A stretch of 64,000 bases of DNA from Coleofasciculus sp. FACHB-1120 (lineage in GTDB: Bacteria > Cyanobacteriota > Cyanobacteriia > Cyanobacteriales > FACHB-T130). The notes beneath the pieces were generated by a model, which saw nothing but the letters and a program-made list of their open reading frames with translations, ran no database searches and had not been told where the DNA came from. The position numbers were made by a program, and so were the translations under genes. Shown piece after piece: positions 1 to 6,795 of this stretch; the stretch's first letter is position 1, and every line of letters starts with the position of its first letter. The stretch covers positions 1 to 64,000 of the forward strand of contig NZ_JACJTV010000005.1 in NCBI RefSeq assembly GCF_014698845.1, given 5' to 3'.

Positions 1-1
1 A

Positions 2-100
2 AAACAACGAAATCTAGATTCTCGAAAAATTGATTGGCAATTTACTACCGCTGATGCTCGCATTAAGCTCAAGCGTCTTTACCCATCAATTCAAGCTTGA
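2..100 (+). CDS. IS630-family transposase, C-terminal end only (partial at window edge)
   Basis: Reading from base 2, an open frame of 32 codons ends at TGA 98-100. Its peptide includes WQFTTADARIKLKRLYPSI, the typical C-terminal tail of cyanobacterial IS630/Tc1-type transposases (recalled, not searched). The rest of the gene lies upstream of the window. IS630 elements end very close to the transposase stop and duplicate a TA target. Within a few bases of this stop the sequence becomes cas12k in another frame, with a TA at 106-107, so the insertion-sequence end is probably there. The element therefore appears to have landed inside cas12k. The short length is the main uncertainty. Confidence 0.7.
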   Translation, partial: KQRNLDSRKIDWQFTTADARIKLKRLYPSIQA

Positions 101-104
101 CAAG

Positions 105-395
105 GTACTACCTGACTTGAGAAATATCCGGGAAGCGGCTGAGAGTGAAGTGAAAGCCAGAGCCGAACAAAGATTTCCCGGCTATCAAGAGCTTCAAGAT
201 TGCTATGCCAAGGATTATCGAGCCAGCATTCACCGTTGGAGTTATAACAGGTTAGCCCAGTGTATTCAGGTTAAAGCCCAAAGAGCTGGGATTGCCACAG
301 AAAAAGCACAGCAACCGCATGGGGACACTCCTCAAGAGAAAGCCAGGAATTTAGTCCTAGCTGCTTATGAAAATCGTAAAGTATCAGCTAGCTAG
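105..395 (+). pseudogene. cas12k: cas12k, C-terminal fragment cut off by an IS630 insertion
   Basis: Cas12k is the RNA-guided, cleavage-deficient effector of type V-K CRISPR-associated transposons; it binds target DNA and recruits TniQ/TnsC/TnsB. About 96 codons are present. They align by eye with the last ~97 residues of Scytonema hofmanni Cas12k as I recall it: VLPDLRNIRE against VLPKLGDMRE, AEQRFPGY against AEQKFPGY, and SIHRWSYNRL against NVHRWSYGRL. Upstream of codon 105 the similarity stops and the frame runs antisense to nothing recognisable, while the IS630 transposase tail is read in another frame. The nominal TTG (30) and ATG (54) starts are therefore chance codons inside the insertion sequence. 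tracrRNA and the CRISPR array follow in the normal V-K order. Whether the 5' part survives beyond the IS cannot be seen. Confidence 0.88.
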
Positions 396-426
396 GTCAA
401 CCGATTCTGAACCTTGACAATATAAA

Positions 427-432
427 TATAAT
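427..432 (+). promoter_or_regulatory. Candidate -10 box for the tracrRNA
   Basis: A TATAAT hexamer lies 7-10 bases before the point where similarity to known V-K tracrRNA begins. The TTGACA at 414-419 is too close to act as its -35 box, so a partner -35 is weak or absent. Confidence 0.45.
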
Positions 433-436
433 AAGA

Positions 437-800
437 GATTAATAGCGCCGCTTGTACATGCTTATTGCCTCTGTACAGTGTAAAGTTAGGGTTTGTTTGA
501 CTGTCGGAAGACAGTCCTACTTTCTGAACCCTGGTAGCTACCCGGCCATGATGCTGCCCCTATGAATACCTTCTTCATAGGTCGGGAAATTCCCGTGTAT
601 GAATACTGGAGTATATAGTATACAGGAAAGGTGCGCTCCCAGCAAAATGAGGTGAGGCTGAGGGAGAAGGTAAGTTTTCCCAAAGCCCTAGCCCTTGTTA
701 ACAAAGGTGCAGATTACTCATCCTTGCTAATAAGGGTGCGGATTACCGCAGTGGTGGCTCCGAACTCGTCCCCTTCGGGGGAGCCCTCCCTAATTTTTTT
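437..800 (+). ncRNA. Type V-K tracrRNA
   Basis: This RNA pairs with the CRISPR repeat and forms the scaffold held by Cas12k. The order of blocks matches the S. hofmanni CAST tracrRNA as I remember it. TAATAGCGCCGC begins near 439. A GACTGTC/GACAGTC hairpin (499-516) sits inside AGGGTTTG...GAACCCT. GGTAGCT and the GATGCTG block near 550 follow, then GGTGCGCTCCCAGCAA (about 630-646), AAGGGTGCGGATTACC (about 730-745), GTGGTGGCT, and finally a CCCCTTCGGGG hairpin with the anti-repeat GCCCTCCC at 783-790. The anti-repeat complements the GGGTGGG part of the CRISPR repeat. A run of seven T at 794-800 follows and is a plausible 3' end. Compared with the ShCAST RNA it carries extra sequence near 580-630 and 650-725. 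The exact ends are inferred. Confidence 0.85.
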
Positions 801-843
801 CTGACGGCTGAAAGTGGGATCAATATCCCTGAGTAGCCGTCAG
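801..843. other. Nested stem-loop between tracrRNA and CRISPR array
   Basis: CTGACGGCT (801-809) pairs perfectly with AGCCGTCAG (835-843). Inside it GGGAT (816-820) pairs with ATCCC (825-829). It follows directly on the T-run that ends the tracrRNA-like region, so it could be part of the terminator or a processing signal. Its function is not known. Confidence 0.6.
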
Positions 844-988
844 ACATTTAAAACTCTTGTCCCGTCTTGATTTTAGATGTTCACGGCAGTAATCTTTCTC
901 CTTGGGAAAGAGCTGAAATGACTAATTTAAAATCAGCCGACAAAAATGTATTTGTCAGCTTGTTTAGACAAGGGTTTCAGCGGGCGCG

Positions 989-1310
989 GTTTCATCAACC
1001 CTCCCGCCTTGGGGTGGGTTGAAAGCCTCAGTGGAGCTTTGGATCTGACCTCGCAACGCTTGTTTCATCAACCCTCCCGCCTTGGGGTGGGTTGAAAGAC
1101 AATAGCTAACAAAGCCAAAGCTAATCTGTTTGTGTTTCATCAACCCTCCCGCCTTGGGGTGGGTTGAAAGTCGTCCCATTCGGTTTCTGGAATATTCCGG
1201 CTGGTTTCATCAACCCTCCCGCCTTGGGGTGGGTTGAAAGCTGCCGCATCACTCACCCGGTCAAAGTGGCCTCCGTTTCATCAACCCTCCCGCCTTGGGG
1301 TGGGTTGAAA
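989..1310 (+). CRISPR. Type V-K CRISPR array, five repeats and four spacers
   Basis: The repeat is 37 nt, starts GTTTCATCAACCCTCCCGCC and ends GGGGTGGGTTGAAAG, very like the repeat of S. hofmanni CAST. Copies lie at 989-1025, 1062-1098, 1134-1170, 1204-1240 and 1275-1310. The first four are identical and the fifth has T instead of the final G. Spacers are 36, 35, 33 and 34 nt (1026-1061, 1099-1133, 1171-1203, 1241-1274). The array reads in the same direction as cas12k and the tracrRNA. The targets of the four spacers cannot be determined from this window. Confidence 0.97.
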
Positions 1311-1356
1311 TGTGATGGAGCTGCGCCAGCACTTGGAATAATAATAGTTGTAGATA

Positions 1357-1400
1357 GTGTCACCAACTTAGGGGGGTTGAAAGGAGCGCTGCGATCACAC
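1357..1400 (+). CRISPR. Shortened repeat plus 17-nt homing spacer matching tRNA-Ala
   Basis: A 27-nt degenerate repeat (1357-1383; GTGTCACCAACTTAGGG then GGGTTGAAAG) keeps the 3' half of the array repeat but lacks its 5' part. It is followed by GAGCGCTGCGATCACAC (1384-1400). The tRNA-Ala gene at 1770-1842 contains GAGCGCTGCGATCGCAC on its sense strand (1821 down to 1805), which is 16 of 17 identical; the mismatch is at base 14. The three bases 5' of that protospacer are GTA, fitting the GTN PAM of V-K systems. V-K transposons are known to use such atypical, delocalised short guides to home to tRNA genes. Confidence 0.85.
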
Positions 1401-1424
1401 AAACCGACTGTTCACAATCAACAA

Positions 1425-1546
1425 CGACAATAATTTGCGAACAGATGCTCAAGGGGGGAAAGCGACATCAAACTGCCAATAACGACATGATTGTGCGAAA
1501 AACGACATTAATCTGCAAATCGCGACATTTAATTTGCGAACGTACA
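1425..1546 (+). mobile_element. CAST transposon end 1 (TnsB-type site ladder)
   Basis: Five related sites start at 1425, 1463, 1483, 1503 and 1523. The pattern is CGACA, three bases, then AATTTGC or a variant followed by GAA or CAA. The last four are spaced exactly 20 bp apart. The ladder ends CGTACA at 1541-1546; the terminal ACA fits the TGT...ACA ends of Tn7-like elements. TnsB, the DDE transposase of these elements, binds such repeats at both ends. The end lies next to the CRISPR array, the usual position of the right end, but the homing guide within it resembles what I recall of the ShCAST left end. Confidence 0.75.
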
Positions 1547-1762
1547 GTTATACAGCTGCGCCAGTAATTTGAATAATAATAGTTGTAGATAGTGTGGCAA
1601 ATTTAAGCGAGATTGAAAGGTTCGCCTACTTTGTAATTAAATTCGCTCGACGACATTAATTTGTTAACGGTTGTCGGCACTAATTTAAGGACACGAATTT
1701 GTTAAAAACGACGTTAAGCGACATTAATCTGTTAATGACGACAAATAATGTGTTAATCGACA
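1547..1762 (+). mobile_element. CAST transposon end 2, a tandem remnant of a second element
   Basis: Bases 1556-1595 match 1321-1360 at 37 of 40 positions. They are followed by another degenerate repeat (1592-1619, ending ATTGAAAG) and a different spacer-like 17-mer, GTTCGCCTACTTTGTAA (1620-1636). A second ladder follows, with CGACATTAATTTGTTAA at 1651, degenerate sites near 1673, 1692 and 1709, and sites at 1719 and 1739. It ends TCGACA at 1757-1762. The ladder motif ends in TGTTAA here rather than the TGCGAA of end 1, so the two ends come from diverged elements. ACA at 1760-1762 lies about 60 bp from the GTA PAM in the tRNA gene, where a V-K insertion would fall. Confidence 0.72.
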
Positions 1763-1769
1763 TTTCTAA

Positions 1770-1842
1770 TGGAGAATAGGGAACTCGAATCCCTGACCTC
1801 TGCGGTGCGATCGCAGCGCTCTACCAACTGAGCTAATTCCCC
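1770..1842 (-). tRNA. tRNA-Ala (anticodon CGC)
   Basis: The reverse strand folds as a full cloverleaf. The acceptor arm is GGGGAAT/ATTCTCC with a G-U pair, the D arm GCTC/GAGC, the anticodon arm CTGCG-ATCGCAC-CGCAG, and the T arm AGGGA-TTCGAGT-TCCCT, with discriminator A. The anticodon at positions 34-36 is CGC, reading GCG (Ala). CCA is not encoded. The anticodon arm contains a HIP1 octamer and is the apparent protospacer of the CAST guide at 1384-1400. Confidence 0.97.
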
Positions 1843-2010
1843 AAGCTGCGAGCTAATAGCCATAAGCTATGAGCTGTTTAACTTCAATATTCTAGCATCC
1901 AGTCAGAAACAACTAACTAACGTGAGTTCGGGTTAAGCCACCGACAATTTCTCGCTTCTGAACATCAATGGCTAACCAAACCCACTGCTTGTTTTCTTGA
2001 TTGTCCCTTG

Positions 2011-3588
2011 CTACTGAGCTACTAAAGATGCTGGAGGCAACCCCATTGGCTGTACATCTGTCGGAACCTGACTTGCAGCTTTAATTAAATCTGCTGCCTT
2101 TTCACCAATCATGATGGTGGCTGCGTTGGTATTTCCTGTAGTGAGCGTTGGCATGATTGAGGCATCGACAACTCGTAATCCCTGAATGCCATGTACCCGC
2201 AACTCAGAATCTACGACTGCCATTGAGTCAGTTCCCATCTTGCAAGTGCCAACCGGATGAAAGTTCGTGTCTACCACTTCCCGAACATAAGCTTGAAGTG
2301 CTTCATCACTGGTTACATCAGCACCGGGAGCAACTTCCTCACCTCGAAACTCATCAAATGCATTTGAGTGGAACAGTTGACGGATAATTTTAATGCCTGC
2401 AACCAGCTTTTGCACATCGGACTCACTCTGGAGATAGTTCATCCGAATTACGAGTGAGTCAACAGGGGAAGCAGAACGCAGACTAACACTGCCGCGACTC
2501 TGGGGATGGTTCAGACAGGCTGTAGCAGCAAATCCCGAACCAGAGCGGGCATAAGCAGGAGGTGCCCATAAAACAGGACCCGAGAAAAACTGCAAATCTG
2601 GCGCAATATTCAAATTACTCTCAGTATGTAAGAACAATCCGGCTTCCGCGATGTTGCTGGTTGGGGCGGGTTGCAAATCTTGAGTTGCTTGGTGTGTTAC
2701 TGGGACATTAACGTGATCTTGAAGGTTCTGACCCACACCGGGTAAATTAGCAACGACAGGAATGTTTAGCGATCGCAAGTATTCTGCATTGCCAATACCA
2801 GACAACATCAGCAGTTTAGGCGATTCAAATGTACCTGCTGATAGAATCACTTCCTGATTAACATAAACTTGGTGCAGCGTTCCTTCGTGCAGATACTCGA
2901 CCCCAACCGTGCAAGTTCCCTCAAACAATAGCCGAGTCACTAACGCACCCGTTTGTACGGTTAAATTAGAGCGATCGAGAATCGGCACGAGAAATGCTGC
3001 TGCTACACTGTGTCGCTTTCCATCTTTGATGGTTAATTGATACAGTCCTGCGCCTTCTTGTTGTGCGCCATTGAAATCGGGATTGCGACCATAGCCTAGT
3101 TGCTCTGCGGCTTCAACAAATCGCTCTGAGGTGACGGCAGGCGCTAGAGGCTCGGTGACGCTCAAGAGTCCATCAACACCGTGAAATTCTGATGCGCCTC
3201 GCTGCTGATTTTCTGATTTCTTGAAGTAGGGCAATACATCTTCATAACTCCATCCGGGATTGCCGAGTTCTTGCCAATGATCGAAATTGTGACGATTACC
3301 ACGAATGTAGATCATGGCGTTGATCGAACTGCTGCCACCGACAACTTTTCCGCGTGGCTGAAAGATTTTGCGTCCATTGAGGTGTGGTTCTGGTTCAGTC
3401 CAGTAAGCCCAATCTACTTCAGTTCCCAACAAACTTGTCCAGGCTAGAGGAACTTGGATCTCAGGTTTAGTCGCCCGATTACCTGCTTCGAGCAACAACA
3501 CGGTTGTTTCACCATCTTCTGTCAGGCGATTAGCAACAACACAGCCTGCCGAACCTGCACCAATCACCACATAATCGTATTGAGTCAT
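2011..3588 (-). CDS. GMC-family oxidoreductase (choline/alcohol dehydrogenase-like)
   Basis: This 525-residue flavoprotein probably oxidises an alcohol to an aldehyde or ketone using FAD; the substrate is not predictable. The N-terminus carries the FAD dinucleotide motif GAGSAG (10-15) and the GMC signature RGKVVGGSSSINAMIYIRG. Near the C-terminus are the family's HPVGTCKMG (His about 444) and the GNTNAATIMIGE segment (Asn about 486), the usual catalytic His/Asn pair. The length is typical of the family. No signal peptide is seen, so it is cytoplasmic. AAGGAG lies 7 bases before the ATG and supports this start. It stands alone, with a decayed gene upstream. Confidence 0.93.
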   Translation of the reverse strand: MTQYDYVVIGAGSAGCVVANRLTEDGETTVLLLEAGNRATKPEIQVPLAWTSLLGTEVDWAYWTEPEPHLNGRKIFQPRGKVVGGSSSINAMIYIRGNRHNFDHWQELGNPGWSYEDVLPYFKKSENQQRGASEFHGVDGLLSVTEPLAPAVTSERFVEAAEQLGYGRNPDFNGAQQEGAGLYQLTIKDGKRHSVAAAFLVPILDRSNLTVQTGALVTRLLFEGTCTVGVEYLHEGTLHQVYVNQEVILSAGTFESPKLLMLSGIGNAEYLRSLNIPVVANLPGVGQNLQDHVNVPVTHQATQDLQPAPTSNIAEAGLFLHTESNLNIAPDLQFFSGPVLWAPPAYARSGSGFAATACLNHPQSRGSVSLRSASPVDSLVIRMNYLQSESDVQKLVAGIKIIRQLFHSNAFDEFRGEEVAPGADVTSDEALQAYVREVVDTNFHPVGTCKMGTDSMAVVDSELRVHGIQGLRVVDASIMPTLTTGNTNAATIMIGEKAADLIKAASQVPTDVQPMGLPPASLVAQ

Positions 3589-3618
3589 GATGTACTCCTT
3601 CTATGCAATCTGTTATGT

Positions 3619-4290
3619 TTAGGTCTGCTGTTGCAACGTTGCAGAGATTAATAACGTAAACGCACCAGCAGCATTATAGTCAGCCGTAAAATATTTCAAT
3701 TGATGGTCTGCTGTTCGTTGACCCGCAGCAATCTGAATCGGTTGATCAACCGTTACCATTTCAGGAAGCATTAGAATCATGCCTCCAGGAAGCGAAATCA
3801 TCTTGCGATCTGCGCTAGCCTTCGGCAACGCCAAGGGCGAACGCAGCAGCGCTTCGCTATCGCCACTGAGTTGCTCGAAGGATATTTGGGTTTCCTCTTC
3901 AGGGAAAACGCTCAAATCAGAAATCATGGAGCGTTTTTTCCCAATCCAATTTCCCGAAATTTCTGAAGTTCCTGAACTCGCTGATTCATCAGAGAAACAA
4001 CCCAGATGTTCTCGAATGTGTACGATTCGAGAACATCTGATCATTTTCTCCATACACGATCGCAGCACTCGTTCGCCAGTTGCCATCTCTAAAGAAGAGT
4101 TCTCCACCAAAGGGTTTTTCTGGAATGAACTTCTGCGAAATCCAAGCCGTTGCACCCGCTCCAAACGATAAGGTTCTCATCGAAGGCATGGTAGGGTGAA
4201 CAACACCATCAGGCTGATTCCAGGTTTCTCGATCGATTTGCCAATTTTTTTCATCAACGACATTTCCATCTGCATCAAGGTAGCATTAAA
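3619..4290 (-). pseudogene. DUF3598-like protein, frameshifted remnant
   Basis: Reading on the minus strand from about 4290, the peptide LDADGNVVDEKNWQIDRETW continues through RTLSFGAGATAW and PFGGELFFRDGNWRTSAAIVYG. At about 4020 the frame changes, and the second frame gives IREHLGCFSDESASS, then LPGGMILMLPEMVTVDQPIQ, ending at 3619. This resembles the cyanobacterial DUF3598 (lipocalin-like) family as I recall it; no N-terminal third is readable. The frame change falls at a 15-bp palindrome (4003-4039). A segment near 3815-3880 looks like a dispersed cyanobacterial repeat rather than original coding sequence. The gene is broken at several points. Family identity is moderate; its pseudogene state is clear. 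Confidence 0.6.
4003..4039. repeat. 15-bp perfect inverted repeat at the frameshift of the DUF3598-like pseudogene
   Basis: CAGATGTTCTCGAAT (4003-4017) and ATTCGAGAACATCTG (4025-4039) are perfect inverted copies separated by 7 bases. The position coincides with the change of reading frame, so the palindrome may be the lesion, for example a template-switch event. Confidence 0.85.
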
Positions 4291-4405
4291 ACAGCAACGG
4301 GCAAAGAACGCATAAGCTAGCGCTCTCGGTTGAACCCAAAAGCATCAGTAGAACCCTATTTTTGGATTGGACTCGGATAAAAACTGCTGTAAATACGCAG
4401 ATGTA

Positions 4406-4442
4406 GAAATATAGAGACGCAGCGATCGCGTCTCTATATTTC
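4406..4442. terminator. Palindrome downstream of rtcB, candidate terminator
   Basis: GAAATATAGAGACGC (4406-4420) pairs with GCGTCTCTATATTTC (4428-4442) over 15 bp with a 7-base loop. It lies 13 bases beyond the rtcB stop. The TAGAGACGC core also occurs as palindromes inside menD, menC and menE, so this may be a dispersed repeat serving as a terminator. Confidence 0.55.
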
Positions 4443-4454
4443 TCTGACTATTAC

Positions 4455-5636
4455 TTAACCCTTAATACAGACAACCTGCTTCAGCGTCGCCACAACTTCA
4501 ACCAGATCCGCTTGATTAGCCATGACTTGCTCAATCGGTTTATAAGCGCCAGGAATTTCGTCCAAAACGCCTTCATCCTTGCGGCACTCTACACCATTTG
4601 TTTGCTGAATCAAATCATCCAACGTGTAGACATTCTTTGCCTTATTTCGAGACATCAAACGTCCAGCGCCGTGACTGCAAGAGCAATAACTTTCAGCATT
4701 CCCTTTCCCTTTTACAATGAAGGACTTTGCCCCCATTGAACCGGGAATAATGCCATAATCTTCTTCACGTGCCCGGACTGCACCTTTGCGAGTGACATAT
4801 ACATCTTCGCCAAAATGCACTTCTTTTTCGGCGTAGTTGTGGTGACAGTTCACTGACAACAGTGGCTTAGTCTGCTTACCACCAGCGAGATGCTTTTCGA
4901 CAATCCGCTTAAAACGCGCCATCATCACATCGCGGTTGAAACGTGCGTAGTCTTGCGCCCACTGTAAATCGTGCCAGTAGGTGGCAAATTCTGATGTACC
5001 AGCGACAAAGTAAGCTAAGTCTGGATCGGGTAAGCGATCGCTTGCTAGTTTCGCGAGTTCTTTAGCCGTGCCAATATGGTTTTGTGCCAGCATATTGCCA
5101 ATGTTGCGCGAACCAGAGTGCAGCATTAACCAGACAGCGTTCTCGGTATCCAGACAAACTTCAATAAAATGATTCCCGCCACCAAGAGAACCCATCTGTT
5201 TTATGGCTTTACTTTCCAGGTGTTTCACCCCTGAATGCAATTCCTTGAAATCTCGCCAACCCTGCCAGTTAAGAACGGCTTTTTCAACATCTTTGTTTTC
5301 ATTGAAACCAACCGGAATCGCTGCTTCTAAATCCAGACGAATTTGCTTTAGCTTGCCCTCCAATTTTTCGGCGGTAAATGGTGTTTTAATTGCCATCATC
5401 CCACAACCAATATCCACACCGACAGCAGCTGGCATAATTGCTTCTTTAGTCGCTACTACAGAACCCACCAAGGCACCTTTGCCTAGGTGAACGTCTGGCA
5501 TTAGCGCTACGTGTTTGAATACAAATGGCAGGGAGGCAACATTCTTTGCCATCTTAGTTTCATCGGAACCGAGGGCATGATTTGCCCAAGATAGTACTGG
5601 CACTGGGGTTGAAATTTCTAGCTTTTCGTATGGCAT
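4455..5636 (-). CDS. rtcB: RtcB-family RNA ligase
   Basis: RtcB joins RNA 2',3'-cyclic phosphate or 3'-phosphate ends to 5'-OH ends using GTP and Mn2+, in tRNA and RNA repair. Family motifs are present: MPDVHLGKGALVGSV (Asp48, His50), GVDIGCGM (Asp75, Cys78), GGGNHFIEV, VNCHHNYAEKE, GSMGAKSFIVKGKG, and CSCSHGAGR, whose His (about 322) would carry the guanylate. At 393 residues it is close to E. coli RtcB in length and shorter than archaeal forms. No archease or rtcA gene is adjacent. It is divergent from the methyltransferase at 5890. No strong ribosome-binding site was seen before the ATG. Confidence 0.93.
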   Translation of the reverse strand: MPYEKLEISTPVPVLSWANHALGSDETKMAKNVASLPFVFKHVALMPDVHLGKGALVGSVVATKEAIMPAAVGVDIGCGMMAIKTPFTAEKLEGKLKQIRLDLEAAIPVGFNENKDVEKAVLNWQGWRDFKELHSGVKHLESKAIKQMGSLGGGNHFIEVCLDTENAVWLMLHSGSRNIGNMLAQNHIGTAKELAKLASDRLPDPDLAYFVAGTSEFATYWHDLQWAQDYARFNRDVMMARFKRIVEKHLAGGKQTKPLLSVNCHHNYAEKEVHFGEDVYVTRKGAVRAREEDYGIIPGSMGAKSFIVKGKGNAESYCSCSHGAGRLMSRNKAKNVYTLDDLIQQTNGVECRKDEGVLDEIPGAYKPIEQVMANQADLVEVVATLKQVVCIKG

Positions 5637-5841
5637 AAACGTTTGCCGCTGATATTTGATATTAAAGATCCGTGACGCTGCAAGCCTACTATCGGTCGCG
5701 ATCGCAATCTGCGCTGAGGTAGTTTTGCTAATAATACTTTTGTATTACTTTTATAATACATGAGGCGCTGCGGGTTTGTCATCTCCCAAAGACGCCCGTA
5801 GGAAGAGTTTCTGAGTTATAAATAGCATTAAGATTTGTAAA

Positions 5842-5858
5842 GAGGAGAACGCCTCCTC
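5842..5858. other. Small hairpin in the methyltransferase leader
   Basis: GAGGAG (5842-5847) pairs with CTCCTC (5853-5858). The left arm resembles a ribosome-binding site but is 43 bases from the ATG at 5890, so it may instead mark an upstream start or an RNA structure. Confidence 0.3.
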
Positions 5859-5889
5859 AGGTAATCTACAACAACGCAGAGAAATTCCT

Positions 5890-6795
5890 ATGGCGGTTGG
5901 CAAGAACTCAATCTATGAGCGCTTCTTAGCACCTGTGGTTCGGCTGTTGATTGATGAAGAGAAGCTGCGGAGTTTCTATGAGAGTGTGGATTGGGAGCAA
6001 GAGGGCGATCGCTTCCGTAAACCCAATCTTTCCTATCCTTCCTACTACAGTAGCCAAAACTTCCACGGCATTGAGCGCGGTTATCTTAACTCCGGTGCGG
6101 CGGTTTCCTACGACCCGATTACCCAGTACGCCTTGCCTCCCAACGAAACTTGGGTACGCCAAAGCTTGATTGATGCAATTGGGGGGCAACCGCGACGGAT
6201 TTTAGACTTAGGCTGCGGTACCGGCTCCACAACGCTGATGTTAAAGCAAGCTTTCCCGCAAGCGGAAGTCATTGGTCTAGACTTGTCGCCTTATATGCTG
6301 GTGATGGCTGACTACAAAGCCAAAAAAGCACAGCGAAACATCCAATTTTTGCACGGGAATGCTGAAGAAACTGGCCTTCCCGATGCGTCCTTTGACCTGG
6401 TAACGGCTTCGTTGTTGTTCCACGAGACACCACCCCCAGTATCTCGCGCCATTTTGCGGGAAAGCTTCCGCCTGCTGACCTCTGGGGGAGAGGTATTGAT
6501 TCTCGATGGCAATCAGAAAACGATTCGCCAAGTAGATTGGCTAAGTGATATTTTTGAAGAGCCGTACATTAGGGCTTACGCCAGTGATAGCGTAGATGCC
6601 TGGATGGGAACAGTCGGATTTGAAGCGGTGCAAACTCAGGATGTGTTGTGGATACACCAAGTTACTAGAGGCATCAAACCCATCCCAGTTAAAAACTCTA
6701 ACTCGGTATCAACATCCCGGACAGCGACCAGTAACACGGCAGACAATGAGAATTTGGAGGGCTTTGGTGCCCCAGCTTTTGGCACAATGGCATGA
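5890..6795 (+). CDS. Class I SAM-dependent methyltransferase
   Basis: A 301-residue cytoplasmic protein. The Rossmann-fold motif I (ILDLGCGTGS, Asp-Gly core at 106-112) binds S-adenosylmethionine, followed by the acidic motif VIGLDLSPYM, the post-III region ASFDLVTASLLFHE and GGEVLILDG. The ~100 residues before the fold are family-specific and are predicted to contact the substrate, which I cannot name. The C-terminus (about 265-300) is low-complexity. The gene overlaps the following HAD hydrolase by 4 bases (ATGA), so the two are translationally coupled and may act on related substrates. Confidence 0.88.
   Translation: MAVGKNSIYERFLAPVVRLLIDEEKLRSFYESVDWEQEGDRFRKPNLSYPSYYSSQNFHGIERGYLNSGAAVSYDPITQYALPPNETWVRQSLIDAIGGQPRRILDLGCGTGSTTLMLKQAFPQAEVIGLDLSPYMLVMADYKAKKAQRNIQFLHGNAEETGLPDASFDLVTASLLFHETPPPVSRAILRESFRLLTSGGEVLILDGNQKTIRQVDWLSDIFEEPYIRAYASDSVDAWMGTVGFEAVQTQDVLWIHQVTRGIKPIPVKNSNSVSTSRTATSNTADNENLEGFGAPAFGTMA

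Noticed and set aside
30-104. TTG (30) or ATG (54) as the start of a 121-residue protein
   Set aside because: The first 25 codons are out-of-frame IS630 sequence. The real content is the cas12k tail from 105.
414-419. TTGACA as the -35 box of the tracrRNA promoter
   Set aside because: It is only 7 bases from the TATAAT at 427-432, far less than the usual 16-19.
964-1433. Open frames on both strands across the CRISPR array
   Set aside because: They only reflect the 37-nt repeats, whose translation recurs; not genes.
3779-4171. 130-residue plus-strand frame
   Set aside because: It is antisense to the DUF3598-like pseudogene, whose minus-strand peptides look like real protein.
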